Part shown: positions 44,587 through 55,467 of the stretch, one piece after another
Layout of the letters: each line of letters opens with the position of its first letter
Position numbering within the stretch: the first letter of the stretch is position 1
NCBI GenBank assembly: GCA_963848825.1
Contig: CAWKFA010000016.1
Location: 62,001 to 126,000 of the forward strand
Length of the DNA stretch: 64,000 nt
Direction of reading: 5' to 3'
Source: CAVVSQ01 sp963848825
GTDB taxonomy: Bacteria; Planctomycetota; Planctomycetia; Gemmatales; Gemmataceae
Translations under genes and position numbers: made by a program
Notes under the pieces: generated by a model
The model's input: only the letters and a program-made list of their open reading frames with translations
What the model was told of the DNA's origin: nothing
Databases searched by the model: none

Positions 44587-46354
44587 TCACGTCTTCACGG
44601 GCACGGCGACCGGCGTGGGAGGAGCATCCGTGGGTTCCGGACTTCGCAGCGAGTCCAGCATCTGTTCCACGCGAAAGGGTTTGTAGAGGACGAAGCGCAA
44701 GCCCTCCTGACGGGCCCGAATCAGGGAATGGCTTGGATCGTAGCCGAACGCGGTCATGAGAATGACGCGGGCCTTGGGTTGGGCCAGGCGGAGAGGCGCG
44801 GTAGACGTCGAAGCCGGACAAATCGGGTAAACGAATGTCGGCCAACATGGCGTCGTAGGAGCACAACTTGGCCATAGTAAGGGCTTCCTTGCCGTTGCGG
44901 GCGGTCTCGACGGTGCAGCCCCATTTGCCCAGCAAGCCATGCGCGGAGCGGCGCACGCGTTCGTCATTATCCACCACCAGCACGCGCATGCCCTTGAGTC
45001 CGCTCGGCGGCTCAATGGGTTGATAGGTCAGCGGCTTGGTGGTGGAGGTCATGTCCTCGCCCACCTTTTGAATGCTTTCCTTGATGGAACGGGCACTCGC
45101 CAGAATGTTCCAGAGCTTGTCCGACATCTCCGGGTCCACGCCAATCCAGCGGTCCAAAATGCTCGTGGCTGCGGTCAATATCTCGTCCACCGGTAAAGCG
45201 ACCTCGCGGTTGATCGCCGCAATCGATTGGCTGGTCGTGGCCCGCTTTTCCTCTTTCAAGAGCTCAAGGGTGTTCAGCGAAAAGGCCAGTTCGCGACAAA
45301 ATATCTCCGTGAATTGCAGGTCCTCCGGACCGAAGGCGTTGAGCTGCGGACTTTCGACATTGAAGGTGCCGATGACGCGGTCCCCCCACATGAGCGCGAT
45401 CGTGAGCGAGCTATGGGCCCCTTCGGCACCCTGGATATAGTGCGGATCGGTGGCCGTGTCGGAACAGAGATAGCTTTTACCGGTCGCGGCCACGAAGCCG
45501 GTCACGCCGTTGCCGACTTCCCTCGCGTAAAGCTCGCGGCCGGCGGCCTCGGGCGTCATCCCTTCAGCGAGGAGCGGAATCAATTGCCGTGTTTGCTGGT
45601 CGAGCAGCCGAATTTCAATGACGTCGTACTGGAGTAAATCGTGCGTCAACTTGCGGATATTTTGCTTCAAGATTTCGACACGTTCCTCGACATCCATGTC
45701 GTTGATTTCATCGGTGTTCAGCGCCGCGAGCTCCCGGCCGGCGTGGTGGAGCGCGTCGAGCTTCTGCTGGCGCTGGACTTCGGCACTCACGTCGCGGCAT
45801 AACGCGATAAACTGCTGCACTTTACCGGCAGAGTCGCGCACGGGCGTCACGCGCAGGTCGATATATTGATGGTCAAAACATTGCAGGCGAATGGTGATGA
45901 CTTTGCCGGGAGAGGTTGGCTTGAAGGGAAAGGAATCCGGGCCAAATACCTGGGGCGAGCCGATTGCTTCGAAGAATGGCCGTTGGCGGCAGTCGCCCCC
46001 GCACCATTTTTCAAAAGTAGCGTTGGCCCAGAGGATACGCAGGTCGGTATTCACGACCGCGACCCCTTCGCGAAGTACTTCGAGAATATACTCGGTTTGC
46101 AAAAGCGAACTGGCGCGTTGCCATAGCCCAGTCTCCTGGGCCCCGACGTAGACGCCGTCGAAGGGTTGCGAATTGAGAAGCGCCAGGCCCTCGCCCAAAT
46201 TGCTGACGCGCACGATGTCCCAGGCAGGGTTGCCAGTTGCCGCACTGCCGCCTGGGCTCGATTGTCCTTCAAAAACCAGAATTCGCAGTCGCTCGGGCAA
46301 AGGCTCGACCATCCTTCGGAGGGCTACTGGAAAAAATCTGACGCCATGAGCCAC
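44587..46354 (-). CDS. PAS-GAF-receiver sensor protein without kinase domain (frameshifted)
   Basis: Receiver-like N-terminus (LRILVFEGQ...WDIVRVSNLGEGLALL), PAS (VVNTDLRILWANATFEKWCG), GAF (ILKQNIRKLTHDLLQYDVIE, GVTGFVAATGKSYLCSD), a helical pair resembling a degenerate dimerisation domain without the kinase His, then a receiver (RVLVVDNDERVRRSAHGLL, MLADIRLPDLSGFDVY). A shift near 44800 leads to PKARVILMTAFGYDPSHSLI and FVLYKPF, stop 44587. GTG start at 46354 is uncertain; ATG 46312 is possible. No HATPase is present, so it must signal through a partner. About 588 residues when joined. Confidence 0.78.
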
Positions 46355-46535
46355 CGCTGGGGGCCATTGTTGGGCTAAGCCTCAAGCAGCCGTTCGGGAG
46401 AGGTTCTCAATTATAAAAGTATCCAATTTTTGAAACAAGACAATCTAAATCAGCCGCGCCGGCTTCTGCCGGCTCACTCCTTTAGCGGTTTGCTCGTACA
46501 ATAGCCGCGATTATCAAAACAGGGCTCGGCTCGCT

Positions 46536-47786
46536 ATGAAACGTGGTTGGCTGCAAATACCGGTCCTTGCCCTGGTCATCTTTCCCTCCATCGCCGGGGG
46601 CGATGAAGCCGTGTGCCGCGACGGCTCGCGTTTCACCGGCACGCTGCAAAATCAAGGCTTTCTCGTCAACAACTCCATGGCTCTGGTGCTGCGCGAGAAC
46701 CTGCGCCTGGTCCACTTTGCCGCGGCGCCTGGCCCCCTGCCCCGCTGCGGGCTGACGCACCAGGTCCTCCTCGGGGGAGATCAACAGCTAGCCGGCACGC
46801 TCCTGAGCGTGACGCCAAGGAGCGTGCAATTCCGCCTGAGCACGGGGGAAACCTTGAGTTGCGCCCTGACAAATTGCAAGGCATCGTTCAGGCCGATTGC
46901 TACCTGACTCAAGTCGCTGACGATTTTGAACAAGCGGCTGGCCCCAGTCAATGGCTAGGAAAGCCAGTCTTCACCGAGGACCATGCTTTCTCCGGAAAAA
47001 AAAGCCTGTATGTGAGCGCCGCCTCCGATGGCCTGGTGCTGACCCTCCCCGCCACGCGGCAAGCCGGGGCCGGCTGCCGGGTAACCCTGCATTTTTACGA
47101 TCCGGGCCTCACAGCGCCGGCCGAAGGAAAGATCCAGCTGGTGCTCCGTTCCTCGAAAAGCGATATGCCGGCGACCGTTGTCGTGGCCGCGCGGCGTTAT
47201 CGGCTTGCAAACGGCAATTTTGAGGCGAGCGCCAGCCGGGGCTGGCACGTGCTGCAATATGAATGGCATGTCGGCGAGTTACGCACCTATGTGGATGATT
47301 ATTTTCTCGGTTCACGACCGATACCCCTGGATGCTGTGGCCGCGGCCCTGCATTTTGGTTTTCGCGGCCAGGGCGGCATCTGGATTGATGCTCTTCAGCT
47401 CGCCTGGAAGGTGCCCAGTTTAAAACGAACACCTGGACCTGCCGACCTCGATGAGATTTGGTTGGCTTCCGGCGATCAGATATTTGGCACTCTCCTCCAG
47501 GCTGACGAAACAAGCGTGCTGTTCGAAGCTCCTTTTGGTCGCCGCACCATCCCCTGGAGCAATGTCCGAGGCATTTACTTCCGCGCGGTGCCAGGGTGCC
47601 TGCGGGGAAAAAGGACGTGGAAGTTCGCTTTCGCGCCGGACCGGGCACAAGTGCGGATCGGCTGACCGGCACGCTTCTCGATTTGAATAGCGAACGCTTG
47701 CTGCTGAGACATGACCTACTGGGAGACTTTCCGATTTGCGCGGCCGGCTGGAACGGATTGCCTTTCCCGAAGCGACCGCTAAATAG
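46536..47786 (+). CDS. Secreted protein with repeated small beta domains (frameshifted)
   Basis: Signal peptide (WLQIPVLALVIFPSIAGG). Three related segments follow the form L..G....GTL.......V.L......, for example CRDGSRFTGTLQNQGFLVNN, GDQIFGTLLQADETSVLFEA with TIPWSNVRGIYFR, and RLTGTLLDLNSERLLLRHDL. Between them lies a jelly-roll-like region (CRVTLHFYDPGLTAPAEGKI, GGIWIDALQLAWK). Shifts near 46855, 47595 and 47745 separate four frames; the last gives RLERIAFPEATAK and a stop at 47784-47786. About 416 residues. Function unknown; likely surface binding. Confidence 0.6.
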
Positions 47787-47890
47787 CAGCCCCTCACGAC
47801 CCAGTGGTGACGTTTGGTCCTTTTCATCCCCTGGGAGCTTCGGATAGAATCCATCACGTTAGCCGCGTATTTTTCCAAGGAGAACTTATC

Positions 47891-48979
47891 ATGCGCTGCG
47901 TTGGCACCTCGTTGTTGCTGCTGGTTGGGTTGGCGATTCTGGGCATGGCCGACGAGCCGGCGGCCAAAGATCTGCAATCGGTACGTAGCAAGGCAATTGA
48001 TTTTCTTAAAGCGCGTCAGGGGCAGGACGGCAGCTTCGCGCCGAAGGTGGCGGGGCCGGGCGTGACAGCACTCGTCGTCACCGCGCTGGCGCGCAACGGC
48101 GTCAGTGACAGGGAAGCGCTCGCCGCCTCCGCGCTGGGGTATCTCGAAAAGCAAATTCAGAAAGACGGCGGTGTTTATAACAAGATTCTCGCCAATTACA
48201 CCACCAGCGTGGCCGTGATGGCGTTTCAGGAATCCAACAAGGGTGGCAAATACGACGGCGTCATCAAGAAAGCGGCCGCCTTCCTCAAGGGCCTGCAGCA
48301 GGACGGCGATGAGCAGGACCCCAAACATGGCGGCTTTGGCTACGACGCCACCAAGCGCCCTGACCTGTCCAATACGGGCTTCACGGTGGAGGCGCTGTTG
48401 GCTGCCGGCATCTCCAGGGATGATCCGGCAATCAAGAAAGCGCTGCAATTCGTTAGCCGCTGCCAAAACTTACCGGGGGAATTCAACGATCAGGCCTTCG
48501 CCAAAAAGACCTCCAAGGAGGACGAGGGTGGCTTCGTTTACAATCCGCTCGATCCGAACGACAGGGACAAGACCGCCGAAGGGGGCCTGCGTTCGCTCGG
48601 CGGCATGACCTACGGCGGGCTCAAAAGCTTTCTTTACGCTGGGATCAGCAAGGACGATCCGCGAGTCAAGGCCGCGGTGGGGTGGGTCCGCCGGCACTAC
48701 ACTCTCGATGAAAACCCCGGCATGGGCAAAGCGGGGCTTTATTACTACTACCACACGTTCGGCAAGGCGATGGATGCCCTGGGGGAAGAAGACTTCATGA
48801 CCGCCGACGGCCAAAAGCACCCCTGGCGGCGCGAGCTATTCGACGCTCTGAAAAATCGCCAGCAAGAAGACGGGAGCTGGCACAATGCGGGCGACAAAAC
48901 CTTCGGCGAGAATAACGCCGAGCTGGCCACAGCGTTCGCCTTGCTGAGCTTGAGCTACTGCCAGAAGGGGACGCGTTAA
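47891..48979 (+). CDS. Secreted prenyltransferase/squalene-cyclase-like repeat protein
   Basis: 362 residues, start ATG 47891 with AAGGAG 7 nt upstream and a signal peptide (LLLLVGLAILGMADEPA). Alpha-alpha toroid repeats: KAIDFLKARQGQDGSFAPKV, KKALQFVSRCQNLPGEF, FDALKNRQQEDGSWHNAG, which are squalene cyclase and prenyltransferase repeat units. A catalytic DxDD motif is not seen, so it is probably a binding or structural toroid, not a cyclase. Intact. Confidence 0.83.
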   Translation: MRCVGTSLLLLVGLAILGMADEPAAKDLQSVRSKAIDFLKARQGQDGSFAPKVAGPGVTALVVTALARNGVSDREALAASALGYLEKQIQKDGGVYNKILANYTTSVAVMAFQESNKGGKYDGVIKKAAAFLKGLQQDGDEQDPKHGGFGYDATKRPDLSNTGFTVEALLAAGISRDDPAIKKALQFVSRCQNLPGEFNDQAFAKKTSKEDEGGFVYNPLDPNDRDKTAEGGLRSLGGMTYGGLKSFLYAGISKDDPRVKAAVGWVRRHYTLDENPGMGKAGLYYYYHTFGKAMDALGEEDFMTADGQKHPWRRELFDALKNRQQEDGSWHNAGDKTFGENNAELATAFALLSLSYCQKGTR

Positions 48980-49065
48980 CAAGGGACGAGCAGCGGACTA
49001 GCGTCACCGGAGCGTCACCGGTATGTCGATAAACTTGATCGGTGATGCCAGAAAAGTGAGGTGAG

Positions 49066-49719
49066 ATGATGGAACGGCCAACATACCTGGTGAGCGGTTA
49101 CGGACTCGATGGTGCCGACGGCGCCGTGACCTTCACCTTCACGCCAAAAGGCATGCAGCAGGAACGCGGTTCGAATGGAGTACCCAGGCGCGTGTCTCAG
49201 TTCATCGTAACGGCGTGCCAGGTCGGAGGTGAACTGCAATTCGACTGGAACGGCACACCGGACGATCCGGAGGGAACTCGTGAAGAGATTGAGAAGGATA
49301 TCACTATCCGCATGCAGGAGCGCGCAGTTTGGATTAAGCGCGTCGAAAAATTAGTAGACCTGATCGATGGTTGGGCAAAGAAATTAGGCTGGGCTACACG
49401 TCGTGTGGAAAAAAAGCTGGACGACGCCAGGGTTGGCACGCACCGTGTGCCGGCACTGCTGATGCAAGCGGAAACCTGCCGCATCATCCTTGAGCCCGTT
49501 GGTCGATCTTCTCTCGGGGCGGAAGGTGTTGTCGATCTCTACCTGATGCCGGGTTACGACGATATTGCCAGCATCTACTACTACGGGGACGGCTGGATGA
49601 TGCATTATCTGTACCCCGGAAGCACGCCGATTGCGGAAACGCTCCAGCGGAAGGAAAGGCCACTATCAAAGGAAGCGTTGGAGGAGGTGCTGGCGGAGAT
49701 GAAGCAGCATGCCGCATAA
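49066..49719 (+). CDS. Hypothetical protein, partner of the HEPN-motif gene
   Basis: 217 residues; ATG at 49066 or 49069 with GAGGTGAG upstream. N-terminus MMERPTYLVSGYGLDGADGA with several beta strands, then a helical middle (EEIEKDITIRMQERAVWIKR, DLIDGWAKKLGWATRRVEKK) and a helical C-terminus (SKEALEEVLAEMKQHAA). No family recognised. Its stop overlaps the next start by 11 bp, so the two proteins are probably made together. Confidence 0.6.
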   Translation: MMERPTYLVSGYGLDGADGAVTFTFTPKGMQQERGSNGVPRRVSQFIVTACQVGGELQFDWNGTPDDPEGTREEIEKDITIRMQERAVWIKRVEKLVDLIDGWAKKLGWATRRVEKKLDDARVGTHRVPALLMQAETCRIILEPVGRSSLGAEGVVDLYLMPGYDDIASIYYYGDGWMMHYLYPGSTPIAETLQRKERPLSKEALEEVLAEMKQHAA

Positions 49720-50153
49720 ACACCAGTGGCAGTCGCGAATCAAGGGGGTCGAACGGGAATATATCGCGATGAGGCAAGCAGCCGATCGCTTCGTAGAGCA
49801 TGCTTTGGCCGATCCGACAATTCGAGTTGCAGGTCTTCGGCACGGCGAAATAATCGTCGCCTCGCGGAACCTTGAGGGAACCTAACGTGATGCGTCTGTT
49901 CGCGGAATTTGAAACTGGAGCAAGGCAATTCTGGGACGCGACGTGGGGCACTGACATAAGTACGTTTGACCTGTTACAGGCACTGGCCGCGCGTCGGCAC
50001 ATTCCGGATACGGACCGTGACCACGGGCACCTGGTGCGCGATTACCGAAATAGCCTGGTGCATGAAAGAGAAGATCAGTCAGCAGCGATTTCCGTGGCGG
50101 ACGCGCGGCGGTATCTGTGCACCTTCTTCAGCTACCTTGCCGCTGAGTGGTAA
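49709..50153 (+). CDS. HEPN-like protein with RNSLVH motif (frameshifted)
   Basis: ATG 49709 opens MPHKHQWQSRIKGVEREYIA, ADRFVEHALADPTIRVAGLR and closes at 49885; the neighbouring frame continues REPNVMRLFAEFETGARQFW, STFDLLQALAARRHI, YRNSLVHERE and LCTFFSYLAAEW to 50153. One base near 49870 would join them into about 147 residues. R-x4-H (RNSLVH) in a helical bundle is the catalytic motif of HEPN RNases. Partner of the gene at 49066 by overlap; possibly a toxin-antitoxin or defence pair, or a HEPN protein without catalytic role. Confidence 0.6.
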
Positions 50154-50263
50154 CCGAGGACCTGCGGCAATGGCAACTGGCCCCGTTCTTCAAATATGAC
50201 CATGGCCAACGCCTCTTCCTCATTCCTGCCCCACGGAATCCGGGTGCGACTCGGGGGGTAGGT

Positions 50264-51181
50264 TCATCGTGCCTTCGCTTGCCTCGCCAGGGGCGGGCGA
50301 ACCGCCATTGGGCTCCTGGTTCGACGATGCCGGGCGGCCGCGTTGCGATTTGCGCGCGGTGCCCGACGCCGGCGTTTGTGAATGATGTTGGTGTGCGCCG
50401 GAGGCGCCGCGGGGGCGGTACCGGTCATTTCCGAGCCGAAGCGCGTGACCACATACGTCCGGCTACGGCTATCGGTGTCGAGCTCCAGGATGCCTTCCCT
50501 TTGAGCGTCCTCCAGCAATTCGCTGAAGGTACGGTAGCCGTGATAGTTTTCATTGAACGACGGCTTTTTGCGTTTAATGGTGTCCTTGACCATGGAGGAC
50601 CAAAGGACCTCCTTATTTTCGCGGCGCAGGGCCAGCATCGATTCGAGAAGCAGCTCGAACGCCTTACGCTTGTTCTCCGGCAACTGCGGGCTGATATTCG
50701 GGGCCAGGGTCGGGGTCTTGCCGAGGTCCTCGTAATAGATGAATTCGTCGCAATTGTCGCGCAAGAGGTTGGAGGTCGATTCCTGCATGCCCAGGCCGAT
50801 CACGTGCTTGCCGTTTTCCTTGAGCTTGGACACGAGGGGCGAAAAATCCGAATCACCCGACACGATGGCGAACGTGTCGATATGGTCCTTGGAAAAGGCC
50901 AGGTCCATGGCATCGACGCACAGGCGAATGTCCGCTGAATTTTTGCCGGTCTGACTGCGTTTGGGGATCTCGATCAGCTCGATGGCCGCCTCATGGAGCG
51001 GGCCGGTGTATTGCCCGAACCGGCTCCAGTCCGCGTAGGCCTTCTTCGCGACAATCTTTCCCTTCTCGACCAGGCGCTCAAGCACCCGCTCGATGTCAAA
51101 GCGGTCGCGGCGATTCTGAAAGCCCAGAGCCAGGTTTTCAAAATCGATGAAGATCGCCAGCGCTCGGTCGCCATTTGGCAT
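50264..51181 (-). CDS. NYN-domain protein with OST-HTH (LOTUS) domain
   Basis: PIN-like NYN nuclease domain at the N-terminus: AIFIDFENLALGF (metal Asp), KNSADIRLCVDAMDLAF and IVSGDSDFSPLVSKLKENGK carry the acidic residues. About residues 160-245 fit an OST-HTH domain (LLLESMLALRRENKEVLWSS, FNENYHGYRTFSELLEDAQR). The C-terminal tail is basic (KRRRRAPRANRNAAARHRRT) and may bind RNA or be partly out of frame. Predicted RNA-binding nuclease as in LabA/Limkain-like proteins. About 305 residues; ribosome binding site weak. Confidence 0.85.
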   Translation of the reverse strand: MPNGDRALAIFIDFENLALGFQNRRDRFDIERVLERLVEKGKIVAKKAYADWSRFGQYTGPLHEAAIELIEIPKRSQTGKNSADIRLCVDAMDLAFSKDHIDTFAIVSGDSDFSPLVSKLKENGKHVIGLGMQESTSNLLRDNCDEFIYYEDLGKTPTLAPNISPQLPENKRKAFELLLESMLALRRENKEVLWSSMVKDTIKRKKPSFNENYHGYRTFSELLEDAQREGILELDTDSRSRTYVVTRFGSEMTGTAPAAPPAHTNIIHKRRRRAPRANRNAAARHRRTRSPMAVRPPLARQAKAR

Positions 51182-51197
51182 GGTGTGGCCCCTTACC

Positions 51198-51220
51198 CGT
51201 AGGTTTCAACCTATCCTACG
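51198..51220. repeat. Solo REP-like palindrome
   Basis: CGTAGGTTTCAACCTATCCTACG is a 23-nt imperfect palindrome with the same ends (CGTAGG/CCTACG) and a shortened core of the elements around the tyrosine transposase at 10 kb. It lies 17 bp upstream of the NYN gene start. Confidence 0.7.
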
Positions 51221-51275
51221 CTACCGCTGAATCACTGACGACCATTTAATCAATTATGCACCCAAGCAGCCCGTC

Positions 51276-52146
51276 TCAACGTTCGGCGACTTGCTCGGCC
51301 CTCGCGGGTTCGTCCGGCCGATACGAAAACTCGCGCACACATTCCTCGTCGGAAAGCGGCTGATTGAGGGTTGGGTTACGAAACTCGACTTGCAGAAAAG
51401 GCTCGGCGCCCGCCACGGCTCGACCAGCAGCCCACCATTCCACGCGGTGGGGCCAAAGAGTCCGCGCGTCCAAATAAAGTCGGCAAATCTCGGGAGCGCA
51501 CCGCGAAACGGCTATCGGCCGGCCCCCTGGCCACGTCTTTCAAAGTAGCCGTCAAGCGGATGACGGGAGCTTTCTTCCAGGTGCCGACCTCCAGCTGCCA
51601 GTTCTCCAAGTTATCCGCCAGGTTCCGCAGCAGGCACAGCGGCCCGCCGCAGCCATGCTTGCCCAGGATGGCGCCGATCTGGTCAACGCTCATCGTCGTG
51701 TTGTCGGCATTGGTTAACTTCATGGTGTCGAGTTCGGCCACTCCACAGGCAAGCTTGCGCGTGATAGCCAGACTGACGCCGTCCGACACGGTGACCACCG
51801 AACTCACTTTTTCACCCGTACGAATGGTCATTTCCTGCCGTGCGCAGCCATTGGGCCCGCGCACCAGGCGGCCCTGGGCCTCGAAGCTCACTTCGTCATC
51901 CGTTTGTTTCTGCCACATTGTTACACTCAGCCACCGGAGGCTGTCCGGGGTCAGCCTGGCCAGCGCGCTGGCCAATAGCTCGGCGGCGCTCAACCGCTGA
52001 AACTGGGCGTCAAGGGAAACAGGCTGGGCGATAAAGGGGGGCGTTGCCGACTGGGAAAGGAAGATAGGCTCGTGGTTCAGGGCACCCATGACCAAAAGCA
52101 GAGAACAGGCGAAGAGCGGAGCAAGGAGAGAATTTTTTCGCGACAT
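51276..52146 (-). CDS. Secreted LolA-like protein (frameshifted)
   Basis: Signal peptide MSRKNSLLAPLFACSLLLVM from ATG 52146. LRWLSVTMWQKQTDDEVSFE, GRLVRGPNGCARQEMTIRTG and VVTVSDGVSLAI form the half-barrel of LolA/LppX-like lipoprotein carriers as seen in planctomycete versions. A shift near 51475 leads to CRLYLDARTLWPHRVEWWAA and FRNPTLNQPLSDEECVREFS, the usual C-terminal end with the stop at 51276. About 290 residues when joined. Probably binds lipid or lipoprotein; partner unknown. Confidence 0.65.
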
Positions 52147-52223
52147 GGCAAGCTTTTCCGATTTTGATGAAAGTTCCAGCTTTAGGCTGGCCGAGTATAT
52201 CCCCAGGTAAGGGGCTAAACCCA

Positions 52224-53772
52224 ATGAGGGATCGTTCCATGAGGCGAAGTGCCGCTGCCGCGTTGATGGTTGCCGCTCTGGGCGGCTGCGTTTCTTTCCA
52301 GGGTGGCCCAGAAACCGGCGGGCCCAGCGCTCCGCATTGGGGGAGGTCGTACGGCCCACCGACCGTTCCTGGGGTCAAGGGACCCCATGGCGAGAGCGTG
52401 GCGATGACCGCGCCTTATGACAACGCACCGCCGCCCAACGCCTACATGGCTCGCCAGATGATGAGCCAGAACATCCCCCTGTCGGCCGTGCAAATGAACA
52501 ATCCGAACACCGGCATGTTTCCGCCGGGCATGATGCCGCCGACGTCCGTGCCGCGTGGACCGTTCCTGTCGCCACCAGGAATGCCCTTCGCCCCCGGCAC
52601 GCCGGCAGGCATGAATGTTCCCGGCGGGCCTGGCATGATGCCCGCGGGAGCAGCCATGCCGGGGAATATGCCGATGGGCGGCGGCGTAATCAATGCCAAT
52701 ATCCCCCCGGGTGCGATGCGGCCGGGCAATATCATGCAAGCCCAGATGGCGCAAGCGAATCCAGCGCTGGGCGTGCGTTTTCAGGGCCAGCGCACTCAGG
52801 TTCGCTTCGTGCGTCCGTCAGGCATGAAGATTGCCTGGTTTACCCAGGGTGCGGACGGCAAACCCACTTACTCCACAACCCCCATCGAAGCGCCGGGACG
52901 ATACAACTTTCCCCAGGCTGCCATTTATCGCCTGAAGCTGAGCAATCTCGAAGGCCGGCCGGGCCTGGAAATCTATCCGACGATGGAAGTCGTGCCGTGC
53001 AATCCAAGGACCGAAGCTTTCCTGGCACATACGCGCCGTGCCGGTCGAGTTCACCAATGACGACCTCAAGCAAATCGCCGAGGGCAACTACCTGGTGAAG
53101 GTGATCTATCTGCCCGATCCCCAGTTCCAGGACGTGGCCGGCACGGGGACCGACGAAATTATCTCCACGCGGCTGGAACCAGGCGTCGATCCCATCCAGG
53201 AGGCTTTGCGGCGTGGCAGCATCTTGCTGGTCCTCCGCATGGGTAACGTCGATCAAGAGGCGCCGAACACGCCGCCGCTGAACGCTCCTGGTCCACAGGC
53301 CGCCTTGCCCATGCCTTTCCCGGGCATGATGCCCGGCCAACCGATGCCCGGCCAACCCGTCGCGGGCCAGCCCATGCCTGGCCAGCCAAGTGTGCCCGGC
53401 ATTCGAGTGCCCTTGTGGTCTGTCAAACAACCCGGCATGCAGCAACCGCCAGCCGCTCCCGCTGCTCCCCGGCCCTTCCCCACCGCCCTGGATACCATGC
53501 CCAAGACAGGGATGCCGCCTGGCATGTCCTCCACGACTACGTTCCAGAACGTTCCGCAACGGCCGGTCAACGGCATACCGACGAGCATCACGACACCTGG
53601 CCAGCCGCTGATGCCCCCGAGCTTGCCTCAGAATGATGGCCCGGCATTCCCGCCAGCGCCAGCCAGCGGCCCTGATGGCCCGACGCCTCCGCCCCTGCCC
53701 TTGACGCCCGTGAGTCATGGTCCCGCACTGCCGCCCACGATGGCCGAAATGGCGGGACAGGCTGCTCAATAG
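52224..53772 (+). CDS. Pro/Gly/Met-rich lipoprotein (frameshifted)
   Basis: Start ATG 52224 (or 52239); the signal RRSAAAALMVAALGGC ends in a lipobox. A long Pro/Gly/Met/Asn-rich region (for example FPPGMMPPTSVPRGPFLSPP, PGAMRPGNIMQAQMAQ) precedes a folded part (MKIAWFTQGADGKPTYSTTP, NFPQAAIYRLKLSNLEGRPG, EIYPTMEVVPC). After a shift near 53030 the protein reads VPVEFTNDDLKQIAEGNYLV, KVIYLPDPQF, SILLVLRMGNVDQE and a second Pro/Met-rich tail with repeated GQPMPGQP. Followed by a related secreted gene 53 bp downstream. About 515 residues. Confidence 0.7.
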
Positions 53773-53825
53773 CCAGGTCCCCGGGCTCGCTGGTTGGCGG
53801 CTGTTTTCAGGATGCGGAGTTCGGT

Positions 53826-55290
53826 ATGACACGCAGCGCGGCTTATCTGGGATGGTTGCTGGTCCTCGCCCTGGCCGCGCCGATTCAAGCTCAGTACCGC
53901 CCGACCAGCAACCCCACCGCGCCCGCCGGGCAGCTGCCACCGCTTCTGTATGTCAAGCTTCTGGGTCCCAAGGGCATGCAGGTGACCTTCTTTCGGGAAG
54001 ACCTCCAGCCCCATACTTTCGACGTGCCCTGCAGCGTAGGCCTGCGACCTGGCTACAGCGTACGCCTGGCCATAAGCGGCATACCGGGCCATCCCGGCGC
54101 CATCTTTTTTCCGACCCTTGAAGTGCATGGCAGTTTGGCGCTCGCCAATCCGCTGCGCAGCGCTGATTTTCCCGCGGCCCTCGTCTTCACCGGCGAGGAT
54201 TTCGCCCGCAGCGCGGCCGATGTTCTTGTCAAAAAGGTCATCGTGCTGGAGCGGCCGGACAATGCCGTGCCGGTAGCCACCGCGCCGGATGCTCCCTTTG
54301 AAATTCTCATCGCTCCCAATCGCAATGCGCTGTGGGAAGCGCAACTCCGCGGACAACCCCTCCTTGTCCTGCAAATGGGCGAACGCCAGTTGACGCGTGC
54401 CGAACTGGCCAATGCCACGGGCACGGTCCTGCTGCCCGGCGAAAAAGCTACTCTCTTTGCCGCGCGTGCCGCCCTGGCTGGCGTGGAGCTGCTTTCCGGT
54501 GGTCGATCCCCGCGCGGGGCTTGCCCATTTAGATGAGCTCATGGTGGTTCCGGATGGGGGCGATGTCGGCTTGCCCGCCGGTTTCAACCGTCAAGGCAAA
54601 CTACGCGGCCTCGATCCAAGCGATACCGTCGCGGAATATTTCGATAGCCACGGCCAACAAAAACTGGCCGTATCCAACCGCGTTGCCCTGTGCATTCCCC
54701 GCTTCATCATCATCAAAACGGAGGCCGCCATCGCCAACCAGGTGGCCATGGTCAGCGCGGGAGGCTTGCGGACGGCGCAGGGTTATGTGGGCATCCAAAC
54801 CACTCAGCCCGCCCTCGAACATTCGCAGAAGCTTCAGGTCGAGAACATGGGCACGCGCAACGAGCCGGCGGCACCGAGCAAGCCCAGGGCACCGCCATCA
54901 CCGGGCGCATCAATAACCTGGTGGTTATCGGTGCCGCGCACGGCGTCAAGGGCTACGATGCCGCCTGCGCCCTGCACTGCCCCGGAACCGCCTGATGGCC
55001 CGCTGCTCATCATCAAATGGCCCGACCGCTTCGGCGCCCTGGTTGGCGACACCATAACGTTCACCCTCAAATTCACCAACTCCGGCGGCCAGCCCATCAA
55101 CAACGTCGTCGTCTCGGATAGCCTCACCAATCGCTTCGAATACATTCCCGGCAGCGCCAAGACCAACCGCGAGGCCATATTCACCACCCAACCCAACGAC
55201 GCGGGTTCGCTCGTCCTCCGCTGGGAAATCACCGGCACTCTGCAACCCCACGAAACCGGCCTGGCTACCTTCCAGGTGCGGGTACGCTAG
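53826..55290 (+). CDS. Secreted protein with C-terminal DUF11 domain (frameshifted)
   Basis: Signal peptide (YLGWLLVLALAAPIQAQ), start ATG 53826 with GGAG 7 nt upstream. The first part (LLYVKLLGPKGMQVTFFRED, FPTLEVHGSLALANPL, PLLVLQMGERQLTRAELANA) resembles the folded part of the lipoprotein upstream. After a shift near 54520: HLDELMVVPDGGDVGLPAGF; after further shifts near 54885 and 54990: ITGRINNLVVIGAAHGVKGY and the DUF11-type Ig-like domain GDTITFTLKFTNSGGQPINN, VVVSDSLTNRFEYIPGS. Likely a cell-surface structural protein. About 488 residues. Confidence 0.68.
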
Positions 55291-55426
55291 GAGTTCTGTC
55301 CCCAAGCGGGAACGGATCGAACACCTCAAGCGACGATCAGCCGCGACCCTCTGTGCCAATATTAAGTGAGACAGTTCCTCGCTATTCGTTTAGTGTTGAG
55401 GGCAGAGGTCGTTCATGAGTAAATTT

Positions 55427-55467
55427 ACGTATCGTGGGCTTAAGCCCACGCGACATGCCCACGGCTA
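55427..55467. repeat. GTGGGCTTAAGCCCAC palindromic repeat, copy 1
   Basis: CGTGGGCTTAAGCCCACG at 55433-55450 is a perfect 18-bp palindrome, followed by CGACATGCCCACGGCTA. The same unit, interrupted by the IS4-family element, occurs at 57885-57899 joined to 59556-59587. Confidence 0.85.

Noticed and set aside
47420..48466. 348-codon open frame on the minus strand
   Set aside because: It is antisense to two well supported secreted-protein genes and shows no protein-like pattern.
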